From an uncultured Roseobacter sp. (lineage in GTDB: Bacteria; Pseudomonadota; Alphaproteobacteria; Rhodobacterales; Rhodobacteraceae), in assembly GCF_947491795.1 (NCBI RefSeq), contig NZ_CANLKW010000001.1, forward strand, positions 1,328,978-1,392,977: a DNA stretch of 64,000 nucleotides, written 5' to 3'. Below, piece by piece: positions 53,363 through 61,189 of this stretch. Numbering within the stretch: the first letter of the stretch is position 1; each line of letters begins with the position of its first letter. A program made the translations under genes and the position numbers. Under the pieces are notes generated by a model. The model saw only the letters and a list, made by a program, of their open reading frames with translations. It was not told the origin of the DNA and searched no databases.

Positions 53363-55174
53363 CTATTCCGCCGCGATCCCGTCGGTAAACTGCAAACGCG
53401 CCAGACGCGCATACAGCCCACCTTCGGCCACCAGCTGATCATGCGGCCCGGTGGCCACGATACGTCCCTGATCCATCACAATGATCCGGTCGGCTTTTTT
53501 TACGGTCGCCAGGCGGTGCGCCACAATCAGCGTTGTGCGCCCCTCGCTCAGCCGGTCTACAGCCAGCTGAACTGCACGCTCGCTTTCCGCATCCAGAGCG
53601 CTTGTCGCCTCGTCCAGCAGCAGCACGGGCGCATCCCTGAGAATGGCGCGCGCAATCGCGATGCGTTGCTTCTGCCCGCCCGAGAGCATCACCCCGCGTT
53701 CGCCGAGGTAGCTGTCATAGCCGTCCGGCAGTGCCGTGATAAAGTCATGGGCCGCCGCCGCGCGGGCCGCGGCATCGGTTTCTGCATCTGTTGCGTCCGG
53801 CCGTCCGAACCGGATGTTTTCGCGTGCAGAGGCTGCAAAGATCACCGGGTCCTGGGGCACAAGCGCAACCGCCCTGCGAAAGGCCTCGCGGCGCAGATCG
53901 GCCAGATCGATACCGTCGAGCGTAATGCGCCCCGATGCCGGATCATAAAACCGCAGTATCATCTGAATGATCGTTGTTTTCCCCGCGCCGGACGGGCCGA
54001 CAAAAGCCACCGTTTCACCGGGCTCGATGGTCAGGCTGACCGCGTCCAGTGCTCTGATCCCCGGGCGGGACGGATAGGCAAAGGTTACCTTTTCAAATCC
54101 GATCCTGCCTCTGACAGGCTCCGGGAGGGACCCGGCGCTTTTGCTGTCACGGACAGTGTCTTCTGTCTGTAACAGCTCAACGAGCCGCTCTGTCGCCCCG
54201 GCTGCGCGCTGCAGTTCACCCCAGATCTCTGACAGCGCCGCGACGCCCCCCGCGACCATCACAGCATAGATGACAAACTGCACCAGGGCGCCCTGTGTCA
54301 TCTCGCCTCCGCGCACATCCCGCGCGCCGATCCACAAAACGCCCACGATGCCCGCAAACACCAGGAAAATCACGATCACAGTCATGACGGCTCTGGTCGT
54401 CACACGCCGCCGCGCGGCATCATAGGATTGCTCGGTCATCTGCGCGAACCGGTCGCGGCTGGCCCCCTCATGGGTATAGGCCTGAACCGTCTGCACCGCC
54501 CCGAGCGCTTCAGAGGCGTTGCCCGAAGACGCCGCGATCCAGTCCTGGTTTTCGCGGCTCAGCACTCTGAGCCGCCGGCCCAGCACAAGAATAGGTACAA
54601 TCACCGCAGGCACCAGCAACAGAACCAGCCCGGTAAGCTTGGCCGAGGTGAGCAGCATCAGAATGAGCCCGCCCACAAAGATAAGGACATTCCGCAATGC
54701 GATAGAGACAGACGACCCGATGACAGAAAGGATCAGCGTGGTGTCCGTGGTAATCCGGCTCAGCACCTCGCCCGTCATGGTTTTTTCATAAAATGCCGGG
54801 CTCATGCCGATAACACGGTCGAAAACGGCCTTGCGGATATCTGCCACAACCCTTTCACCAAGCCGCGTCACCAGCGCATAGCGAAGCCCTGTTCCCACCG
54901 CCAGCAGTGCGGCAATCCCAAGTGCCGCAGCAAAGTAAAGATCGAGATCCCGCGCGCTTTTGGTATCAAAATTGTCCACAACGCGGCGCACGGCCAGAGG
55001 AAGCGTCAGAGACAGCATGGCGGTGACAACCAATGCGGCCAGCGCAGCAGCCATCAGTTTGCGGTAGGGCCAGAGAAACGGCGTAAGTGCTGCCAGAGCT
55101 CCCAGCTTTTTCGATTTCTCGCGTTCGTCGCTTTGCCCCGGCGCACCAGGAGCCGGGGGATTGGGCCGGGCCAT
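53363..55174 (-). CDS. ABC exporter, MsbA/BmrA-type half-transporter
   Basis: 603 aa from ATG 55174 (AAAGGAC; an ATG at 55213 is an alternative). Six-helix ABC membrane domain (about 40-320), then one nucleotide-binding domain: Walker A GPSGAGKTT (about 395), LSGGQKQRIAIARA signature (about 498), Walker B PVLLLDEATSALD. Functions as a homodimer exporting lipid or drugs. Single-gene unit. Confidence 0.92.
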   Translation of the reverse strand: MARPNPPAPGAPGQSDEREKSKKLGALAALTPFLWPYRKLMAAALAALVVTAMLSLTLPLAVRRVVDNFDTKSARDLDLYFAAALGIAALLAVGTGLRYALVTRLGERVVADIRKAVFDRVIGMSPAFYEKTMTGEVLSRITTDTTLILSVIGSSVSIALRNVLIFVGGLILMLLTSAKLTGLVLLLVPAVIVPILVLGRRLRVLSRENQDWIAASSGNASEALGAVQTVQAYTHEGASRDRFAQMTEQSYDAARRRVTTRAVMTVIVIFLVFAGIVGVLWIGARDVRGGEMTQGALVQFVIYAVMVAGGVAALSEIWGELQRAAGATERLVELLQTEDTVRDSKSAGSLPEPVRGRIGFEKVTFAYPSRPGIRALDAVSLTIEPGETVAFVGPSGAGKTTIIQMILRFYDPASGRITLDGIDLADLRREAFRRAVALVPQDPVIFAASARENIRFGRPDATDAETDAAARAAAAHDFITALPDGYDSYLGERGVMLSGGQKQRIAIARAILRDAPVLLLDEATSALDAESERAVQLAVDRLSEGRTTLIVAHRLATVKKADRIIVMDQGRIVATGPHDQLVAEGGLYARLARLQFTDGIAAE

Positions 55175-55521
55175 CACAAGTCCTTTGTTCAGTCGGTCTT
55201 TTTTTGGCGGCACCGGGCACGGGCGTCAAGCCGCCCTGACGCATAAGCGGCGTCTGACCGCAGGCATGACTGTACCACACAGATGCAGTTCCCAGGATTT
55301 TGCGATCCCATGCGCCCGGTCAGCCTGATGCGCACCGTCCGCTGCGTTCCGTGTTTTCTGATTGAAATATACCGCAGAGGAATAAACTTTCAGCGTCGTA
55401 ACTCACGCCCTGCCCAGGCAGCTTTGACACCACCAAAGAGTGGGACGAAACGCTCATTTTTGCCGGCACACGGTTGGCACGGACGAAGAGACATCACGGT
55501 GGCGCGGCATGAAAATTATTC
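55175..55521. other. Intergenic region, 347 bases
   Basis: Promoter side of the ABC exporter and the 3' side of tRNA-Gly. No convincing gene or repeat seen; a plus-strand frame at 55283-55570 has no family character. Confidence 0.5.
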
Positions 55522-55595
55522 TGGAGCGGGCGGCGGGAATCGAACCCGCGTCATTAGCTTGGAAGGCTAAGGTCTTACCACTACACAACGCCCGC
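55522..55595 (-). tRNA. tRNA-Gly (anticodon UCC)
   Basis: 74-base cloverleaf including encoded CCA (55522-55524). Acceptor GCGGGCG/CGCCCGC, D-arm TGTAGTGGTA, anticodon stem-loop CCTTAGCCTTCCAAGC with UCC, T-arm GCGGGTTCGAATCCCGC. Reads GGA/GGG. Confidence 0.96.
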
Positions 55596-55887
55596 TCAGT
55601 CAGTTGAGGTACTATTTCATAGCCATGTGAGCGTCAAGCCAGAGTTGAGAGAGAGCTCAGTTTGGCTCGATTAATGGCTGAGTGTCTCGCAGACGGGGGA
55701 TACTTTGCAGAACAGAAGTTGTGACGGCACACCACCCAAATCTGACATTATGGCTGAGTGAGGCGGGAAGCGGACCTTCGCTGCACATTAACCATTGTTT
55801 CGTCGGTTTGCACATGCAGCATCGCCCGATTTCAATCCTATTGAAGACAGGATAGAATGACATTCACAAACTGAAAGGTAGGGTCGA
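55596..55887. other. Intergenic region, 292 bases, with a diverged repeat copy
   Basis: AT-richer, start of the accessory-looking stretch. A GCGGACCTTCGCTGC element at 55764-55782 or so is the reverse complement of the core of the repeats at 56579 and 58462. No gene is supported on either strand. Confidence 0.4.
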
Positions 55888-56532
55888 GTGTTTGGAATGA
55901 ACTGGGCAGACCTTGGGCGCGAGTTCATCACTATCCTTGTAGTTGTTGATCCTATAGGAACCTTGCCAGTGTTCTACTTTGCCACTGCTTCAGTACCGCA
56001 GTCGCGGCACAGAGCTTTCGCAATTCGAGCAGTTTTGGTCGCAACTATTGTCCTCTTATTCTTCTTAGTTGCAGGTCAATTGCTTCTGGAAGCACTCGGT
56101 CTTCGTTTCGGTTCATTCCAGATCGCCGGCGGCATGGTTTTGTTTCTCTTTGCGATGATGATGATTTTTGGTGCTTCTAAGTCAGATAAAGAGATTGCAG
56201 AAGCTGAGCGCAACGACTTGTCAGGGGCTGTTTTTCCACTCGCCATGCCGTCGATTGCTTCCCCAGGAGCTATGCTTGCAATCGTTGTTTTGACTGATAA
56301 TCACTCCAACCCTGTGCAAGAGCAGGTAATCACTGCCGGATTGCTATTGGTCGTTATGCTACTAACGCTGGTACTTTTGCTGTTGGCATCGCAGGTGAAG
56401 AAAGTTCTTGGGAACACTGGGGCTAACGTTATCAGTCGCGTTATGGGAATAATTTTGGCGACTATCGCAGTCGACGCAGTTCTCGGCGGCTTGGATTCTG
56501 TGGGCGTTCTGAGCCTTGTGGAACCGCCCTAA
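55888..56532 (+). CDS. MarC-family integral membrane protein
   Basis: 214-aa inner-membrane protein with six hydrophobic helices, the UPF0056/MarC architecture: VVVDPIGTLPVFYFAT (about 19-34), AIRAVLVATIVLLFFLVAGQLLLEALG, FQIAGGMVLFLFAMMMI, AMPSIASPGAMLAIVVLTD with the conserved Pro/Ser, and a closing VISRVMGIILATIAVDAVLGG. No drug-resistance function is established for MarC. Start GTG 55888 (TAGGG site) is preferred over ATG 55897. Codon use is more AT-rich than the genes before 55174. Confidence 0.88.
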   Translation: MFGMNWADLGREFITILVVVDPIGTLPVFYFATASVPQSRHRAFAIRAVLVATIVLLFFLVAGQLLLEALGLRFGSFQIAGGMVLFLFAMMMIFGASKSDKEIAEAERNDLSGAVFPLAMPSIASPGAMLAIVVLTDNHSNPVQEQVITAGLLLVVMLLTLVLLLLASQVKKVLGNTGANVISRVMGIILATIAVDAVLGGLDSVGVLSLVEPP

Positions 56533-57131
56533 GATGCGCCACTTTATTGAAGTGGGACGATCAAAAAACTGGCGAAATGAATGGCTGCTTTGTCCGCGTT
56601 GTGTGAGTTCGGACCCATCCAAATATCGCGATCGCAGCGAATGTCGGCTGTGTGGGCTGCAACTGCGGCATCGCAGTCGGAGGTCGGACGGCGGCTTTGG
56701 GCCGCCCGTGGCAGGGGCGGTCGGGTCAGTCGAGCGATATGCTGCGTCGCCATGAATGGCGGAAGAGAGCCCAATGTGTGAATTTGAGGGTTTTGCGTTT
56801 TGCGCATTGGCTGCGACAAACGCCGCACCTGCGCAATGATCTGCGTCGCACGGTGGTACGAAAAGGGGTCATTGTTGTGAAGGGCAGTGAAGATTGGGCG
56901 CGCAGTTCTGAGGTGGCGAGCAAAACAGGCCTCGGTAGTGACCAAAGGACGAAACTCGGGGCATCAGGCCTCGAGCTTTTCTGCAACTTGTCTTACAACG
57001 CGCTGTGTGATCAACCAAGCCGATCTGTTATGGGTAACAACACCGTTCACTACCGGCGTGTCCAACGGAGATGTTCGAACAGAAAACACGGCATCGTTAC
57101 TTGCTGATGCGACATTGGAGGCGAAAACGCT
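56533..57131. other. Non-coding or decayed stretch, 599 bases, with repeat copy A
   Basis: No gene is supported: reading frames here are antisense to each other and lack ribosome sites. It begins with repeat copy A (56579-56670). The rest may be decayed DNA of transferred origin. Confidence 0.45.
56579..56670 (+). repeat. Dispersed imperfect repeat, copy A
   Basis: About 92 bases aligning with copy B at 58462-58558: shared GTGTGAGTTCG, CGCAGCGAA-x-GTC, GGGCTGC-x-AC blocks in the same order, roughly 70% alike by eye. A third, short inverted match lies near 55764. Confidence 0.5.
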
Positions 57132-57572
57132 TCAAGTGGATTCACCGTTCAAACTGAACAACACCGCATCGCCAGGAACGATATCAGATATTAAATGCCA
57201 CCCTTGTCTAGTCATAACAGCGTGGCTTCCAGTGGCGCAGAAAACGCCCCACGCGTGTTCAACGGAATAAACTCTTTCGATGCCTTTCGCCTCTTTGGTG
57301 AGGACGATAGCTGTCGAGAATTGCTTTCGATGGGAATCCCAAACCGCTATAGTCTGACCTGGTCTTAAATCTGACAGTGAAACACACGTTCCGTCCTCGA
57401 GTTGAAAGCGGGCAGTCCCAGGTAGACAAACTCTCTCCTGTGCTCTTTTTCGGGTTAGATGTTCCTCGTAGTCTTCAAGCGTGGCGAAATCGGATAAGAC
57501 CCGACCCGAACTCTTAAAGACAAGAAATCCACCCCACGCCAGCCAGACACCAAAACCAACAATCCCACCCAA
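57132..57572 (-). CDS. Hint-domain membrane protein, possibly 5'-interrupted
   Basis: 146 aa from TTG 57572. An N-terminal membrane helix (GGIVGFGVWLAWGGFLVF) is followed by a Hint (hedgehog/intein-type) domain: Cys49 in RVCLPGTARFQLEDGTCVSLSDLRPGQTIAVWD, then GSHAVMTRQGWHLISDIVPGDAVLF to the end. The start Cys and the late block B (TGSHAV, His) match self-processing Hint modules, but the domain stops soon after VPGDAV. No good ribosome site. The frame continues upstream through an amber codon at 57627-57629 with coherent sequence, including a second membrane helix, to 57770. Confidence 0.5.
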   Translation of the reverse strand: MGGIVGFGVWLAWGGFLVFKSSGRVLSDFATLEDYEEHLTRKRAQERVCLPGTARFQLEDGTCVSLSDLRPGQTIAVWDSHRKQFSTAIVLTKEAKGIERVYSVEHAWGVFCATGSHAVMTRQGWHLISDIVPGDAVLFSLNGEST

Positions 57573-57798
57573 AAAATAGGTTATTGGAGCTATAAAAATA
57601 ATTGTAATAAGTGCACTTACTACCAGCTACCATTTGAAGTCATCCCTTGCATCCGCACCAAAAAGCAGTTCCGGTCGCAGTGATTTTTTGACGTCCCATC
57701 GATGCCGACTAACACGTCTGGCGTTTTGATTTTCGAGCCATCCTAAGCGGTCTGCAACCAAAAAAACCAATCAAAGACACGTTGCTCATGGGGCAATC

Positions 57799-58195
57799 TC
57801 ATTCTTCCAAATCCTCTGCGGTTTTCTCAAGCGCCTTGAGAGCCATGTTCACGGTTAGCTTTTTTAGAGCATGCAAGGGAAAGCCAACGCTGGCAAAGCC
57901 AACAACAAAAAAATATGCCGTTGTTTGTGAAGCGAAGTATGCAGGGAGCACAGCCACTGCCAAACCGGCTAATGGTGTTGCACTAGCCGGAACGATGAAG
58001 AGCGCTTCAAAAAAAAATAGCACGGCAAAGCCCGCGCTCTATTCTCCGCTGCTCCGTCTTCGTAAGTGAATCGTGCTTGCGCAATAGTAAAATACAGTCG
58101 TTCTTCTTTACGAGGTTGTATGTGAGCAACGCCGCTGTCACTGACTGCAATAGGGGATGCCATCCCAAGAAAAATAATACACTCGCATCTTGCAC
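57799..58195 (-). pseudogene. Frame-disrupted small membrane protein
   Basis: GTG 58195 opens a frame with a membrane segment (ASVLFFLGWHPLLQSVTAALL) that stops at 58007 inside a run of nine T (minus strand; 58009-58017). Skipping one T joins it to the overlapping frame ending at 57799, which supplies two more hydrophobic segments (ALFIVPASATPLAGLAVAVL and TTAYFFVVGFASVGF) and an acidic tail. The joined product is about 131 aa. Whether the run marks a pseudogene, sequencing slip or programmed frameshift is undecided. No family recognised. Confidence 0.45.
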
Positions 58196-58767
58196 TGGCA
58201 GGATAACTCCACGATCTCGTTTTCACATTGTTCTGTCATTTGGCGAAAAGTAAATGACGAAATTGACTTCCAGAGTGCCTATCGGTTCGTCAAGAATGCG
58301 GTCGCTAACACCATCCTTATGAGCCCCTAGAAGCGGAGGGTCAGTTTGAGATCTCGCCTCAAGCGCGGCTTTGAACGACCGCAATCGGCAAATCTGTTGC
58401 ACTGCCTCAACCGTCTCAACGCAGTTGCGAACGGATGCTGCGTTAGCGAAGGGTGAAAATTGAAGGTCAGCTTTTCCCGCGATGTGTGAGTTCGATGAGG
58501 CCCGGATTTCGCATGCGCAGCGAAAGTCCGCAATGCGGGCTGCGACCGCAGCATTCGTTTGCTAAGTCAAACGTCTGGAATGGGCCGTCCACGATAAATC
58601 CGCTCAGACTGTTCGGCCCGATGCTACGCTCGATCTAATGACGGTTGCGAGCTCACACCTCCCAATTGCTGCAACATGCACGTATGGTCACACAGCGATG
58701 AAATCCGACATTGCCGGTAATAATGAGCTGCCAGATTTTCTGGCCCAGTCACGCAAAACGGACTTTT
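58196..58767. other. Intergenic stretch, 572 bases, with repeat copy B
   Basis: No gene supported. Repeat copy B occupies 58462-58558. The remainder is mixed-composition sequence between the disrupted membrane gene and the response regulator. Confidence 0.45.
58462..58558 (+). repeat. Dispersed imperfect repeat, copy B
   Basis: Partner of copy A (56579). CGCAGCGAAAGTCCGC core plus GGGCTGCGACCGCAGC, roughly 70% alike over about 95 bases with small gaps. Confidence 0.5.
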
Positions 58768-59163
58768 TTAAGTTGCGCCGGATACGCAAAAACTCTCAAC
58801 AAACCCGAGCAGTTCTCCAGCGGTAATTGGCTTTGTTGCGTAACCATTCATCCCGAGGTGCTCTATGTAATTCTCGTCATGAAAACGGGTATCGTTGGTG
58901 ACCGCAATGATTGGCAAGTCACGTGGTGGATCATTAGGGTGTGCTCTGATCCGATTTGTCGCTTCAAGGCCGCCTACGCCAGGCATATGTATGTCCATCA
59001 GGACGAGACCGTATCTTTCAGGGTTCTGTGATATTTTTTCGCATCCGTCCGCACCATCTTGCGCGAGGTCGACGTCGACATCCAGTGTCGCAATGATGCT
59101 ACGCATCATAAACCACGTGAACTCATCATCTTCAACGATCAGAACTTTTTTGGTGTTTCGCAT
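58768..59163 (-). CDS. Single-domain response regulator
   Basis: 131-aa CheY-like receiver. Acidic pocket Glu11/Asp12, phospho-acceptor Asp57 in LVLMDIHMPGVGG, Thr in VTNDT (about 90) and Lys in GYATKPI (about 111). No output domain, so a phosphorelay intermediate or protein-binding regulator. Divergent from the ETR1-like kinase gene at 59498 and likely part of its pathway. Confidence 0.93.
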   Translation of the reverse strand: MRNTKKVLIVEDDEFTWFMMRSIIATLDVDVDLAQDGADGCEKISQNPERYGLVLMDIHMPGVGGLEATNRIRAHPNDPPRDLPIIAVTNDTRFHDENYIEHLGMNGYATKPITAGELLGFVESFCVSGAT

Positions 59164-59497
59164 TTACCCGCTTCACTTTTGATGCCTGAACGTAGCCAAG
59201 AGAGCTATTTGTTACAACTGAAAGCCACAGATGCAGTGATGATTTCGCCGTCACGCAACGACAGTTTGGACCTTATGCATATTGGATTGCTACGCATGCG
59301 GCAGTTTTGATGCTCTCGACCGACCCAGATGCCAAGGGTGGTTCGCACAAGCACCGTTTGCGCTGATACCATGTAACTTTCCCCTGATCGTTGCGGTCCA
59401 GATTGGTTAAGAATGTGTTAACCCATTTCGTCGTCAGGTTGTGTAGTCTTATCCGAACGTGCTCCGAAAAGAGCATCAAGGGCAAAGGGGGCTATCC
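59164..59497. other. Promoter-bearing intergenic region, 334 bases
   Basis: Between the divergent response regulator and kinase genes; holds the CtrA-type box at 59407 and presumably promoters for both. No gene seen. Confidence 0.5.
59407..59421. promoter_or_regulatory. CtrA-type box TTAA-N7-TTAA before ETR1-like kinase gene
   Basis: TTAAGAATGTGTTAA, a perfect TTAA-N7-TTAA site 76 bases before the kinase start. Its N7 differs from the other two boxes, supporting an independently placed site. Confidence 0.6.
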
Positions 59498-60706
59498 ATG
59501 CTGGACGTTATCAGGAGTATTTTTGACTCTGCTCAGTTTGTGCCGCACGGCATGTGTCTTTTGTGGCGGCCAGATCTGATTGTGCTTCATGGCGGGTCAG
59601 ATGTGCTGATTGCTCTGGCCTATTTCACGATCCCTTTGCTCATCCTGAAGGCACAAAAGCGTCGTCCTGATTTAATTGATCCAAGCGTCGCACGTATGTT
59701 TGCTGCCTTTATTACCGCCTGCGCTTTGAGCCATACAGGCGCGTTCCTGACGCTTTGGTACCCAGCCTACGGCCTTCAGGGGATCGTCAAGTTGCTTACA
59801 GCTGGTGTCTCGATCTACACAGCATTTCAGCTGGCACGGTTGCTGCCCAGTTTCCTGGTTTTACCCAGTCGCGAGGACATGATCCGCAAGGACGCGCAAA
59901 TCATGATGGGCAAGAAGATCGTGCAGGAATCGCAGGAGGCGCAAAGCAGGTTGAGCGAGTTTGCGCATATCGCATCACACGACCTGAAAGCACCCTTGCG
60001 GGGTATTTCAAACCAGGCCCAGTTTATTGATCAGGATCACAATGACACGCTGGCACCTGATGCCCGCAAGAGACTGGGCCGCATTGTTGAGCTATGCGAA
60101 CATGTCGAGTCCCTGATATCCACGCTCATGACGTATTCCAGCCTCGGCGCATCGCTCTCGGTCAGGTCGATAAATGTCGGGGACTCTGTTGGCGAAATTG
60201 TCGGATCTCTGTCCGAGTTCCTGAGTCATCGCAACGCGACAGTGGATATTGAAACAGATCTGCCAGACCTGAACTCCGACCCGGCGCAGATCGATACGGT
60301 CTTCCGTAACCTGATTATGAATGGGGTCGTCTACAACGACGAAGCACGAAAAACGATCAGGATTGGGTATCTTCCCCGCGCCTTTGTCAACGGCCGTCAG
60401 ATTGACGAAGTCTACTACGTCAAAGACAACGGGATCGGAATCAGAGAAGAGTTTCACGATTCAGTATTCAAGATGTTCAAGCGGCTGCACAATGAGCAGT
60501 CTTATGGACCCGGTTCCGGATCTGGTCTGACGTTTGTGAAGAAAGTCGTCGAAATTTCAGGCGGCGTGGTGGATTTTACGTCGTCCCCCGGGGCGGGCAG
60601 TACTTTCTACATTTCGTTTGCAAAACAACCAGAGCCCGTCGAAGGTGAACGGACAGAAGGGTCCCGTTTGCCTACCGACGCTTCATTGCCAGGCGCTGTC
60701 GTTTGA
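59498..60706 (+). CDS. Membrane histidine kinase with ETR1-like sensor domain
   Basis: 402 aa from ATG 59498 (AAGGGGG; GTG/other start at 59459 rejected). Residues 24-117 are three hydrophobic helices matching the plant ethylene-receptor domain: Asp35, Tyr42, Pro46, Cys75 and His79 correspond to ETR1 Asp25, Tyr32, Pro36, Cys65 and His69 with identical spacing. Cys65/His69 bind copper in ETR1. A helical linker leads to HisKA with His161 (HIASHDLKAPLRGI), then HATPase_c with FRNLIMNG, VKDNGIGI and GSGSGLTFVKK. Phosphorylates partners among the adjacent receivers. Ligand unknown: ethylene binding is possible, not shown. Confidence 0.9.
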   Translation: MLDVIRSIFDSAQFVPHGMCLLWRPDLIVLHGGSDVLIALAYFTIPLLILKAQKRRPDLIDPSVARMFAAFITACALSHTGAFLTLWYPAYGLQGIVKLLTAGVSIYTAFQLARLLPSFLVLPSREDMIRKDAQIMMGKKIVQESQEAQSRLSEFAHIASHDLKAPLRGISNQAQFIDQDHNDTLAPDARKRLGRIVELCEHVESLISTLMTYSSLGASLSVRSINVGDSVGEIVGSLSEFLSHRNATVDIETDLPDLNSDPAQIDTVFRNLIMNGVVYNDEARKTIRIGYLPRAFVNGRQIDEVYYVKDNGIGIREEFHDSVFKMFKRLHNEQSYGPGSGSGLTFVKKVVEISGGVVDFTSSPGAGSTFYISFAKQPEPVEGERTEGSRLPTDASLPGAVV

Positions 60707-60736
60707 ACGGGCATGCCGGACGCGAAAGGGCGTGGA

Positions 60737-61186
60737 ATGGAAGATGATACTGTCGACATCCTCATCGTTGAAGACAGCGATGATGACTATGAGGCGACAC
60801 TCAGAGCGTTAAGTCTGCCTGCGGCGATCGAGCAGCGTGTTGTCCGGTGTCGGGACGGGGTCGAGGCCTGGAATACTCTGAACGTCGATCCCGCAAAAGA
60901 TGCGGATGGATCGGAGGCGCGCCGATTGTTCATAATAATGGATTTGAATATGCCGGGATTGGATGGTCGCGCATTGCTGGCAAAGATAAAGTCGCACGAC
61001 CAACTGAAGAGCATTCCGGTTGCCATCCTAACCACATCGGACGATCCGGCCGACGTTCAGGAGTGTTACCGCAAGGGGGCGAATACTTTCGTCAAGAAAC
61101 CAATCAACTGGTCAGTTTTTGCAACGCAAATGGAAGCGTTAAAAGCATTCTGGCTGAATTCTGCGACACTACCTTTCCGGCTTTGA
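60737..61186 (+). CDS. Response regulator, Rcp1-type
   Basis: 149-aa receiver of the group often paired with bacteriophytochrome-like kinases. Acidic pocket Glu12/Asp13, acceptor Asp69 in FIIMDLNMPGLDGRALL, Thr in TTSDDP, Lys in FVKKPI. The insert before Asp69 and the ADVQECYRKGAN helix are Rcp1-like. Start ATG 60737 (AAAGGGCG); ATG 60713 is possible. It starts 30 bases after the ETR1-like kinase gene, its likely phosphodonor. Confidence 0.9.
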   Translation: MEDDTVDILIVEDSDDDYEATLRALSLPAAIEQRVVRCRDGVEAWNTLNVDPAKDADGSEARRLFIIMDLNMPGLDGRALLAKIKSHDQLKSIPVAILTTSDDPADVQECYRKGANTFVKKPINWSVFATQMEALKAFWLNSATLPFRL

Positions 61187-61189
61187 TTT

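Noticed and set aside
55522..55595. tRNA-Gly as attachment site of an island to its right
   Set aside because: The 3' end of the tRNA points left, away from the AT-rich stretch, and no repeated 3' fragment or integrase gene was seen.
56544..56945. 133-codon minus-strand frame
   Set aside because: No ribosome site, no family match, overlaps repeat copy A; treated as chance frame.
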